Below, in pieces: positions 51,148 to 58,585 of a stretch of 64,000 nt of DNA. Source of the stretch: Ruminococcus flavefaciens FD-1 (lineage in GTDB: Bacteria; Bacillota; Clostridia; Oscillospirales; Ruminococcaceae). The notes under the pieces were generated by a model. The model worked only from the letters and a program-made list of their open reading frames with translations. It had not been told where the DNA came from and searched no databases. The stretch's first letter is position 1. Every line of letters begins with the position of its first letter. Location: positions 1-64,000 of the forward strand of contig ACOK01000093.1 in assembly GCA_000174895.1 (NCBI GenBank), read 5' to 3'. A program made the position numbers and the translations under genes.

Positions 51148-51648
51148 ATGGTGCTGACGATTCTGTTTTCCGTCATGATGATGGCGGGACTGTTCCTGAT
51201 GCTGTGGGGCGGCGTCGGTTTTATTCAGGACAAACGGTTCTTTTCATCTGCCCCGAAGGAAATCGTTGAGGCCGTGCCGGATAGAAAGCCTGAACGCTTC
51301 AAAGGACAATATGTGATCGGCTGGCTGATGATCGGGCTTTCGTTTGTGCTTATGCTGGGTTCGATTGTTCTGGGTGTCTGGGACGGGATCAGGAATGATT
51401 ACGGATTCTGGCAGTTCTTCCTGCGATTTGTGATCATGCTGCTCGGTCTGAAAGCATTTGACATCGGTTTCTTTGACTGGGTACTGCTCTGCAATAACGG
51501 ATTTCACTTCTTTTCCCATTACTATCCTGAAACAAACGGTGTGTACGGCCGTCACCTGTTCGGATATAACTGGAAAACCCATCTTGCACATATCATGCTC
51601 AGCTTTCCGTTCGCAGCATTGCTGTCGTGGATATCTACCCTGATATGA
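51148..51648 (+). CDS. Small membrane protein, D-x4-D family
   Basis: A 166-residue four-helix protein and the last gene of the plus-strand island. It contains SSAPKEIVEAVPDRKPERF, the helix-3 motif KAFDIGFFDWVLL (D-x4-D) and HYYPETNGVYGRHLFGYNWK, closely parallel to the membrane part of 40111 (HFFPETKG, QQFGYNRK). ATG 51148 follows AGAAGGGA. The near-duplicate pair at the two ends of the cluster suggests expansion by gene duplication. A bidirectional terminator follows. Confidence 0.7.
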   Translation: MVLTILFSVMMMAGLFLMLWGGVGFIQDKRFFSSAPKEIVEAVPDRKPERFKGQYVIGWLMIGLSFVLMLGSIVLGVWDGIRNDYGFWQFFLRFVIMLLGLKAFDIGFFDWVLLCNNGFHFFSHYYPETNGVYGRHLFGYNWKTHLAHIMLSFPFAALLSWISTLI

Positions 51649-51655
51649 TACAATA

Positions 51656-51690
51656 AAAACGAGCCTATACAATGCGTATAAGCTCGTTTT
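51656..51690. terminator. Bidirectional terminator between convergent operons
   Basis: AAAACGAGC (51656-51664) pairs with GCTCGTTTT (51682-51690), with an inner stem TATAC/GTATA and A and T tracts on both sides. Confidence 0.85.
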
Positions 51691-51710
51691 CGTTTCATAG
51701 GGCGCATTGA

Positions 51711-53447
51711 TTACAGCTTCCAGCTTGCCGCTTTCTGTCTGTCCGTTACAAATGTACGATAAATACCGTCCTGCTGCATGAGTTCAGCGTGCTTGCCCTG
51801 CTGCACGATTTTACCGCCGTCAATGACGATGATCCGGTCAGCGTGTTCGACTGTTTTCAGCCGGTGTGCGATCATGATAATCGTCTTTTCTTTGGTCAGC
51901 TCCTCGATTGCCTTTGTCAGCTCCGCTTCATTTTCGGGGTCAACATTGGCAGTCGCTTCATCAAGTATGATGATCGGGCTGTCTTTCATGATCGCTCTTG
52001 CGATGGAAATGCGCTGCTTTTCGCCGCCGGAGAGACTTGTGCCGCCCTCACCGATCACGGTTTCATAGCCCTCAGGCAGGCTCATGATAAAGTCATGGCA
52101 GCGTGCCTTTTTCGCTGCTGCAATAACTTTTTCCATCGGCGCATCCGGCTCGCCAAAGCGGATATTGTTCGCAATCGTATCTTCAAACAGATACACCCGC
52201 TGGAACACAAAGCTGAAATTCCGCATCAGGCTGTCAAAGCTGTACTCCTTCACATTTCTGCCGCCGAGCAGTACCTCGCCGCTTTTCACATCCCAGAAGC
52301 GTGCCATGAGATTGGTCAATGTGGTCTTTCCGCCGCCGGACGGCCCGACGATCGCCGTTGTAGTTTTCTCAGGAATGTTCAGATCAACGCCGTCTATGAT
52401 CGTTCTGTTCTCGTAAGCGAATGTAACATTTTTCAGCGCAATGTCGTGGCTTGCCGGTGTGATTTCTTCGCCCTCAATATCCATTTCCGGAATGGCAAGG
52501 ATCTCATTCGCCTGATCAACACAGATCGAAACACTGCGGATCAGTGCCGAGAATCCGGCCATCACATCCAGGCTCTCATAGATCATAAAAGAGCTGATCG
52601 TCATCATGATGCAGTAGAGCAGCGACATACTGCCGCTGATGTAGAAATAGACGGATGCAGCACACATCAGAACGCCGGTCAGCTTTGTGACGATCTCCTG
52701 CAAGGTGATATACGGGATCACAGCGAACTCAAGATGCGTGTCGCCGTTCTGCTTTGCCTTGATCGCCGCCTCCAGCTTCTTTGCACGATTGCTGACGAGG
52801 TTGTAATTCTTAACCTCTGCGATGCCCTGGATGAACTCGATGACTGCGGCAACAAGGTCTCTGTTCGCTTTCTGCTGAGCCGGTGCGCCCCTTCGTGTTG
52901 CTTTCTGCATCGCACCGTTGATCAGCGCATAGATACCGACACCTACGGTCAGAAGCAGCCCGATGCGCCAGTCAAAAACAAAGACGAATGCCGTGAGCAC
53001 GATTGTCGTCAGAATGCCCTGTGTTGTCAGCATAACCACTCTTGTTGCCACATCGGAAAGCGCTTCCATTGTGTTTGTGGTCACGCTGGTGATATGTCCG
53101 AGACTGTTATCATTGAAATAACCCATCGGCAGATAGCGCAGATGCTCCGCAATTTCAATACGCTTGTTGGAGCAGGAATGATAGCCCGCTTCGGTTTGCA
53201 GCATCGTTGTTTTCAGGTTGATCAGCAGCTGCCCGAGCACCGATGCAGCAAGGATTGCAGCCGCAGCCCAGATGTTTTTGTTCGTCATATTCCCGTCCAG
53301 AATGCCCATGACAATGACGCCGATTGCCGAAATGCGCAGTGCCGCAAAGATCGCCTTGACCGTGCCAAGCCCGATCGCCAGATACAGCTTCTTTCGGTCT
53401 TCTTCATTGCAGAAATCAAAAAATCGTTTGAGTGTCGTAAACATCAT
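51711..53447 (-). CDS. ABC transporter permease/ATPase half-transporter
   Basis: A 578-residue half-transporter with an N-terminal six-helix domain (about 15-310) and a C-terminal ATPase (~335-578): Walker A VGPSGGGKTTL, Q-loop FVFQRVYLF, signature LSGGEKQR and Walker B IIILDEATANVD. ATG 53447 overlaps the partner gene stop (ATGA) and follows AGGAGG. Fold and pairing resemble heterodimeric type IV ABC systems, which include drug exporters and also siderophore importers of the YbtPQ/IrtAB kind. Next to ECF/MptD genes, an uptake or trafficking role for a small molecule is plausible. Direction cannot be read from sequence alone. Confidence 0.92.
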   Translation of the reverse strand: MMFTTLKRFFDFCNEEDRKKLYLAIGLGTVKAIFAALRISAIGVIVMGILDGNMTNKNIWAAAAILAASVLGQLLINLKTTMLQTEAGYHSCSNKRIEIAEHLRYLPMGYFNDNSLGHITSVTTNTMEALSDVATRVVMLTTQGILTTIVLTAFVFVFDWRIGLLLTVGVGIYALINGAMQKATRRGAPAQQKANRDLVAAVIEFIQGIAEVKNYNLVSNRAKKLEAAIKAKQNGDTHLEFAVIPYITLQEIVTKLTGVLMCAASVYFYISGSMSLLYCIMMTISSFMIYESLDVMAGFSALIRSVSICVDQANEILAIPEMDIEGEEITPASHDIALKNVTFAYENRTIIDGVDLNIPEKTTTAIVGPSGGGKTTLTNLMARFWDVKSGEVLLGGRNVKEYSFDSLMRNFSFVFQRVYLFEDTIANNIRFGEPDAPMEKVIAAAKKARCHDFIMSLPEGYETVIGEGGTSLSGGEKQRISIARAIMKDSPIIILDEATANVDPENEAELTKAIEELTKEKTIIMIAHRLKTVEHADRIIVIDGGKIVQQGKHAELMQQDGIYRTFVTDRQKAASWKL

Positions 53448-55204
53448 GCACCCTCCTTTACTGCCATGTGCGTTTCCCACATCTGCCGATACAGCGGCGA
53501 ATCTGCAAGCAATTCATCTTGCGTGCCAACCGCTTCGACTGTGCCGTTATTGATCAGAATGATCTGATCGGCAGAGGCGATCGTGGACAGCCTGTGCGCA
53601 ATGACAAGCAGCGTTTTGCCCTGTACCAGTTTTGCAACAGACGACTGCACCAGCGCTTCGTTTTCGGGATCCGTGTACGCTGTTGCCTCATCGAGAATGA
53701 TGACCGGCGCATTTTTCAGCATTGCTCTTGCAATGGAAATGCGCTGCCGTTCACCGCCCGAAAGATGTCCGCCCGCACCGCCGACGACTGTCTGATAGCC
53801 GTGTTCCAACTGCATGATAAAGTCATGGCAGCCGCAGGCTTTTGCTGCTTGCATCACTTCATCATCAGAAGCATTCGGGTTGCCCATCCGGATATTGTCC
53901 ATGATCGTTTCGTCAAAGAGATAGTTGTCCTGCGACACATAGGCGATATTTTGATTATACTGTTCCAGCGGGATATTGCGGATATCCACGCCGCCGAAGG
54001 AAATGCTGCCGCTGTCAACATCCCAGAACGATGCAATGAGCTTTGCAATCGTCGATTTTCCGGAGCCGGAAGGCCCGACCAGCGCATTGACCGTTCCCTG
54101 TCTGATATTCAGGTTGATGCCGTGCAGGATCTCCTCCTCATTGTAACCGAAATGCACATCGCGCAGCACAATATCCGTACCGTTCGGCTTTTCGGTCAGC
54201 TTCTCCGGACGGATCAGCTCGTCACGCTCCAGAATCTCCGTCGCTTCGCCGATGATCGTTCCCATTTTTGCGATGCCGTCCCAATAGGAAGCGATCGTCA
54301 TGACCGGCGAAACCAGACCGAGGGAGAGGATGATCAGCATGAGCAGATCAGCACCCGAAACTGAACCGTTCATGTAAAACAGCGCACCGAACGGCAGCAG
54401 TCCGAGCAAAAAATACGGCATGATCAGCAGCGAAATATTCTGCCAGAGATTGCAGCGGCGCATCCAGTCGATGAAACAGTCCGCGCCCTCTTTTGCGGCG
54501 ATGACGAATTTCTCATATGAGGTTTTCGCCTTACCGAACGCCTTGATGACTTCGATGCCGTTGATATATTCGACAGCGGTATCGTTCAGGCGCTTTGTTT
54601 TGACCACGCAGTTTTCATAGCTTTCCTTGCTGCCGACCATCATCAGCATAAAAAATGCCGCGCCGACCGGCACGCAGATCAGGGAGATCAGCGTCAGCTT
54701 CCAGTTGATCGTCATCATGTAAATGATGAGTGCGACCGGAACGAATGCAGAGGACAGCACCTCCGGAATGATGTGTGCCAGCGTGGTTTCAATGGAATCT
54801 ACACGCTCACAGATGATGTTTTTATAGGTACCGCTGGACTGTGACAGCACCGAACCGAGCGGCAGCTTTGACAGTTTTTCTGTAAGCTGACGACGGATAT
54901 TGGCAAGCACCTCAAAGGTCGCTGCGTGTGAAAGCGTCGTTGAAAATGCATGACAGATACGGCACAGCAGCCAGAACACTGCCATTTTGATGATGCTTGC
55001 AGTCAGCAGCGACATATCCTTCTCCAGTGTGCCTGCGTGCATCTCCAGCAGCTTGCCCACAATATCCGCCATATACAGATACGGCATCAGCCCGAACACG
55101 ACCTTGCACATTGCCAGAATGACACTCAATATGTAATTTGGCTTCTTCTGCCCTGCGAATTCGATCACCCAACTGATCGCAGAGCGTTTCTTTGTTTGTT
55201 CCAT
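53444..55204 (-). CDS. ABC transporter permease/ATPase half-transporter, partner subunit
   Basis: A 586-residue half-transporter: six-helix domain, then ATPase with Walker A VGPSGSGKSTI, Q-loop YVSQDNYLFDE, signature LSGGERQR and Walker B VIILDEATAYTDPE. ATG 55204 follows AAGGAGGAG; an earlier in-frame codon is unlikely. It is 58 nt downstream of the TetR gene and overlaps its partner by 4 nt, forming a TetR-ABC-ABC operon. Both ATPases keep full consensus residues, so both sites may be active. The substrate is unknown; co-location with the island suggests the same compound. Confidence 0.92.
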   Translation of the reverse strand: MEQTKKRSAISWVIEFAGQKKPNYILSVILAMCKVVFGLMPYLYMADIVGKLLEMHAGTLEKDMSLLTASIIKMAVFWLLCRICHAFSTTLSHAATFEVLANIRRQLTEKLSKLPLGSVLSQSSGTYKNIICERVDSIETTLAHIIPEVLSSAFVPVALIIYMMTINWKLTLISLICVPVGAAFFMLMMVGSKESYENCVVKTKRLNDTAVEYINGIEVIKAFGKAKTSYEKFVIAAKEGADCFIDWMRRCNLWQNISLLIMPYFLLGLLPFGALFYMNGSVSGADLLMLIILSLGLVSPVMTIASYWDGIAKMGTIIGEATEILERDELIRPEKLTEKPNGTDIVLRDVHFGYNEEEILHGINLNIRQGTVNALVGPSGSGKSTIAKLIASFWDVDSGSISFGGVDIRNIPLEQYNQNIAYVSQDNYLFDETIMDNIRMGNPNASDDEVMQAAKACGCHDFIMQLEHGYQTVVGGAGGHLSGGERQRISIARAMLKNAPVIILDEATAYTDPENEALVQSSVAKLVQGKTLLVIAHRLSTIASADQIILINNGTVEAVGTQDELLADSPLYRQMWETHMAVKEGA

Positions 55205-55262
55205 CAAAACTCCTCCTTTATGTATTAGCAATCGCTAACCCTATCCCAAAAGATAAACGGCA

Positions 55263-55880
55263 TTAAATGCCGAGTATCTTTTTCCAGCCTGCCGAAAAGA
55301 ACGCATCCAGCGTTTCCGCATAGTGCATCGCTTCCTCGCGGCTGAAATCGTGGATTACTGCCTCGAACAGTGCCGAGACATTCGCCGTCACCAGCATATG
55401 AAATTCCTGCTGTGAGAGCTCGTTGACGGTCATGTTATACTGCTTCATGCGCTCAAAATAGTCAAGCGTCGAGCGTTCCTCCAGCAGCGCCATATCGTGA
55501 ACAAAGCTCTCAAATCTGGTTCCCTGCGAACGGCAGATCAGCAGCTTGAATGCTTCAAAGTGATCATAGATGAAGCACATCAGCCACTTGGTCTCGCTTT
55601 CGCTCTCATTCCAGAGCTGCTGCACATCCCCGCATTTCATGACCTCGTAGCCCTGTTCAACAAACGCCTGATAATTAGCCATTAACTCGTCGATCGTCGG
55701 TTCTACAAGTGCTGCAAACATTTCCTCTTTGTTCGGAAAATGGCGGTACAGTGCGCCGACCGTCAGCCCGACCCCAGATGCGATCCTACGCATAGATGCG
55801 CTCTCAAAGCCGTATTCCATAAATTCTCTGACTGCGGCGGATATGATTTTTTCGTGCGCTTCGGTTTTATCTCTCGGCAT
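55263..55880 (-). CDS. TetR-family transcription regulator
   Basis: A 205-residue regulator with an N-terminal TetR helix-turn-helix (KIISAAVREFMEYGFESASM then RRIASGVGLTVGALYRHFPN) and a helical ligand domain. ATG 55880 is 7 nt from GGGGG; two further in-frame ATGs upstream are poorly placed. It heads the TetR-ABC-ABC operon. Two near-identical palindromes in its promoter (55903-55917 and 55958-55972) are probable autoregulatory operators, with the ligand likely being the compound handled by the transporter. Confidence 0.92.
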   Translation of the reverse strand: MPRDKTEAHEKIISAAVREFMEYGFESASMRRIASGVGLTVGALYRHFPNKEEMFAALVEPTIDELMANYQAFVEQGYEVMKCGDVQQLWNESESETKWLMCFIYDHFEAFKLLICRSQGTRFESFVHDMALLEERSTLDYFERMKQYNMTVNELSQQEFHMLVTANVSALFEAVIHDFSREEAMHYAETLDAFFSAGWKKILGI

Positions 55881-55902
55881 AAGCATACCCCCTTCATCGT
55901 TA

Positions 55903-55972
55903 ATGAACACTGTTCACATATATAGAATATCACAATTCAGGTGGCTTGTCAAGATGCGTAAACAATGTTTAC
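55903..55972 (-). promoter_or_regulatory. TetR operon promoter with two palindromic operators
   Basis: On the minus strand, TTGACA (55952-55947) and TATTCT (55929-55924), 17-nt spacer. Palindromes ATGAACACTGTTCAC (55903-55917) and GTAAACAATGTTTAC (55958-55972) flank the promoter. Confidence 0.75.
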
Positions 55973-57278
55973 TAACATAGCACAAAATCGTTATGAACCG
56001 GATCAAGGATATCGGCATTAATAACAAATAGCACCGCCTTCCAAGTTGATCTCTGAAAGCGGTGCTTTTGTATATGACTGTTTTAGTACTTTTATCGGTA
56101 TGTACTGCTACTGGTATAGTGTTACTATTTGGAACGGGGATAGTTGTGCGGTAGTTCGAGTGTCCCAGCCACTCCTGTATCTCTTTCATCGGCACTCCGT
56201 TTGCAAGAAGCAGACTGGCACAGCTATGTCGAAGGTCATGATAGCGTATATGCTTCAAACCGTTTTCTTTCAGAAGCTCACTAAATTTTGCCGTGACATA
56301 GTTTGGTCTGAGAAGCTGACCTATCTCATTCACGCAGACGTAGTCATCGTATTCGTGAACGTAGGAATTTCCGCATAAACGGCGCTGCTCGTCCTGGTGG
56401 AGCTTCAGCCGCCGCAGTGCCATTGCCACTTCCTTCATCAGCGGAAGTATCCTGTTGCTGGACTCCGTTTTCATTTTGTCGTGCCCGACTGTCCGGTATT
56501 TGCCGTCTACCTTCTGCTCCACGACCTTGTGAGCAATACGGATAGTGCCGTTCCCGAAGTCGATATTGCTCCACTTGATACCAAGGACCTCGCTGCGGCG
56601 AAGTCCGTAATATGCAGCAAGAAGCACGGGAATGTATATCTCGCTCTCTTTCGCAGCACGGAACAGTTCCGTCAGCTCCGACTGATTATAGTATGCTCCG
56701 CGGTACTTCTCAGCCTTTGGACGGTCGGCGAAATCACAGGGATTGCTGTCAATGTACTGGTGCTTCATAAGAAAGCTGTATGCGGAATGTATCAGTCCGT
56801 GATACCTCTGCTGAGAAGCACCTTTCAGTCCCTGCTTAGCAAGGTAAGCGTAGAACTCGTTCAGATCCTCTCCTGTGAGATCATAAACGGTAGTTCCTCG
56901 GCTCTCGAAGAACGTCCGTATCCTTCCGCCACAGAGCTGTCTGTAACCGTCAATAGTAGTCGGCTGGAGCTTCACAGACGAGTGGTCGATCCATTCTTCG
57001 ATGTATAAAAACAGGGGCAGAGCCATTATCCGGCTCTGCTCCTTTATAAACTGCTCGGGGTGCTTCATCTTTGAGATAACTTTCAGTGCCGCCTGCTGTT
57101 TCTTGTTGTAAGCTACAAGCAGCTCGTCGAGGAAGGATTTCGCAGCTTTCTTATTACCTCTGATCTCATATCCCGTGGATACCCATTTCTGTTTTCGTTT
57201 ACCTGTGTGGTCGTATAAATTCAGCACAGCATAGTACTTGCCGCGCTTGGTTTGCAGACTTCCTGTCACATTTTTCAT
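55914..57278 (-). CDS. Tyrosine recombinase (Tn916-type integrase) with abnormal C-terminus
   Basis: An integrase with an N-terminal arm-binding-like region (KNVTGSLQTKRGKYYAVLNLYD), a core-binding domain (~95-190) and a catalytic domain with Arg in YYGLRRSEVLGIKW, the HxxR box RYHDLRHSCAS and LGHSNYRTT. The next residues should supply the nucleophile (typically TTANIYSHL), but here read TTIPVPNSNTI. The open frame then runs through a hairpin terminator (56030-56066) and into the TetR promoter without a normal stop. The catalytic Tyr and native end thus appear lost. ATG 57278 follows AAGGAGGTG and overlaps the excisionase stop. Clearly an integrase by descent; activity is doubtful. Confidence 0.8.
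   Translation of the reverse strand: MKNVTGSLQTKRGKYYAVLNLYDHTGKRKQKWVSTGYEIRGNKKAAKSFLDELLVAYNKKQQAALKVISKMKHPEQFIKEQSRIMALPLFLYIEEWIDHSSVKLQPTTIDGYRQLCGGRIRTFFESRGTTVYDLTGEDLNEFYAYLAKQGLKGASQQRYHGLIHSAYSFLMKHQYIDSNPCDFADRPKAEKYRGAYYNQSELTELFRAAKESEIYIPVLLAAYYGLRRSEVLGIKWSNIDFGNGTIRIAHKVVEQKVDGKYRTVGHDKMKTESSNRILPLMKEVAMALRRLKLHQDEQRRLCGNSYVHEYDDYVCVNEIGQLLRPNYVTAKFSELLKENGLKHIRYHDLRHSCASLLLANGVPMKEIQEWLGHSNYRTTIPVPNSNTIPVAVHTDKSTKTVIYKSTAFRDQLGRRCYLLLMPISLIRFITILCYVSKHCLRILTSHLNCDILYM
56030..56066. terminator. Hairpin terminator inside the extended integrase frame
   Basis: AGCACCGC (56030-56037) pairs with GCGGTGCT (56059-56066). It is followed by TTTTG on the plus strand and ATTTG on the minus strand, and probably marks the real end of the element's gene. 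Confidence 0.6.
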
Positions 57279-57493
57279 AGGCAGCACCTCCTTGCTCCGA
57301 GTATGTATTCAATAACTTTTATCTTCGGTATCCTTATATTTTTACCGACTTTAAAGCTCTGTATCTCGCCGCTGCTTACTAATTCATAAGCAGCATGGCG
57401 GCCTACCGACAGCATTTTCATCAGCTGCGAAACACTCACCACGTCGGGATAATCGGTAAACATCTTGTCGTACATCTTTTCAATATCTGCCAA
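57275..57493 (-). CDS. Excisionase-type DNA-binding protein
   Basis: A 72-residue protein with an excisionase/MerR-like helix-turn-helix: VSQLMKMLSVGRHAAYELVS followed by the wing GEIQSFKVGKNIRIPKIKVI. It starts at TTG 57493 after GAGAGGTG (an internal ATG at codon 7 is possible) and ends in an ATGA overlap with the integrase. Gene order xis-int on the minus strand is standard for Tn916-like elements. It would promote excision with the integrase. Confidence 0.85.
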   Translation of the reverse strand: MADIEKMYDKMFTDYPDVVSVSQLMKMLSVGRHAAYELVSSGEIQSFKVGKNIRIPKIKVIEYILGARRCCL

Positions 57494-57576
57494 TAGCTAA
57501 CACCTCTCTTTAATATTCTAAACATGATCATTATCATTGAATTGTTCATTTTAACTTTCTCCTTTTTGATAAAGTA

Positions 57577-57603
57577 AAAGGGTACGTTTTTAGCGTACCC
57601 TTT
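57577..57603 (-). terminator. Hairpin terminator
   Basis: AAAGGGTACG (57577-57586) and CGTACCCTTT (57594-57603), 10-bp perfect stem, right after the next gene upstream on the minus strand. Confidence 0.75.
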
Positions 57604-57622
57604 CCATTTGATTGTTAGGATT

Positions 57623-57901
57623 TTATTTCAGGTTCTCGCTCCTGCCGAACAGCACATCAATTATCAGTTCGGTGCAGTCGCGGAAACCTTGTATGTAGCT
57701 CTCCGCTACCATTATCTCGGACAACATTCCCTGCATATCCGTTATGTTGTTCAGTAGCTTCTTATCGTCAGCCGATAGCCTTTTCTCCAATGTGTCGCAC
57801 ATTTCGAGCAGCTCCAGACTTCGCTTTGCATAGTCGGAGTCCTTCCTTACATCGTGCTGACACGGTATGACGTTTCCGTAGTATATATCCTGCAACTTCA
57901 T
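57623..57901 (-). CDS. Small helical hypothetical protein of the mobilizable element
   Basis: A 92-residue protein starting at ATG 57901 (MKLQDIYYGNVIPCQHDVRK) behind a strong AGGAGGTGA. It is mostly helical (KRSLELLEMCDTLEKRLSAD) and resembles a family of small uncharacterised proteins of gut Firmicutes elements. The open frame extends further upstream but has no ribosome site there. It lies between the excisionase and the hairpin array. Function unknown. Confidence 0.7.
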   Translation of the reverse strand: MKLQDIYYGNVIPCQHDVRKDSDYAKRSLELLEMCDTLEKRLSADDKKLLNNITDMQGMLSEIMVAESYIQGFRDCTELIIDVLFGRSENLK

Positions 57902-58037
57902 CGCTGCGGTCACCTCCTGACCAACAATCATACCACAGCTCGATGTCGGAATCCATTCACCAGACCTGATGAAAACTGCCTGTTGAAATGGAGCAGAAGC
58001 AACATAAGGATATAGTGCTTCACGATACCCTTGCCGC

Positions 58038-58576
58038 AAAGGGTGTCACGTTTCATGACACCCTTTTGGGGGATGAGCTGGAGTCACGTTTCGTTACTCC
58101 ATAGTCTGACCGAACGAAATGTTCTGTCAGCTCATACTTTCCGTTATGGATGATATGCAGGTGCTGCCGTTTTAGCAACGCCTGTCGGTACTGAACAAAC
58201 CGTTCTGCACCTGCAAAGGGATGAACGTTTCGTTCACACCCGCCCCGAATCAGGGCGAGTGCAGGACGGTGAACGAATTGTTCACCGTTAGCTGCCGTCG
58301 TGTTTCCATACATCAGGTCTGTCCGTTTTGGACACCCCTTTGCTGAGTCTGCGATTTGCCGACTCAGGTGGCGAGGTGGCGATTCACCACCCCATCGTCA
58401 TGATGGGATATTTCATCCCACCATTCCGAATTTCCATTTCGGGAACTCGCTCCCGAGGTAGTACTGAGTGCGGTCCTGTTTTGGGACTTCATCTCTCAGG
58501 ACCGCTTCGGTAGTCGAGCTACAAATAATAACTCACGGACGTTTCCCCCTGAGTTAGTTGAGTCCCTGATTCAGGG
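58038..58576. repeat. Dense array of about 17 stem-loops (non-coding)
   Basis: Consecutive inverted repeats fill this interval. Examples (stem arms): 58038-58066 (11 bp, AAAGGGTGTCA), 58080-58100 (GGAGT-x-ACG around TTT), 58106-58130 (CTGAC-x-GAAC around GAAAT), 58222-58236 (TGAACG), 58241-58257 (CGCCC), 58266-58288 (9 bp, ACGGTGAAC), 58320-58334 (TGTCC), 58344-58366 (TGAGTC-x-GC), 58391-58407 (CCCATC), 58404-58420 (TGGGAT), 58426-58442 (CCGAA), 58473-58487 (GTCC) and 58530-58555 (AACTCA-x-GG). Several share the design stem, single mismatch, short stem, and a small A/T-rich loop. No convincing protein frame covers it. It lies downstream of the relaxase on the same strand. Confidence 0.75.
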
Positions 58577-58585
58577 AGTCATAGC

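Noticed and set aside
51789..53567. 592-codon open frame on the plus strand opposite the ABC transporter genes
   Set aside because: It is antisense to two clearly coding ABC genes, has no ribosome site and its translation is rich in Cys, His and Arg with no domain. A shadow caused by codon bias.
58053..58313. 86-codon minus-strand frame in the hairpin array
   Set aside because: The frame is made of stem-loop sequence, lacks a ribosome site and has no recognisable protein features.
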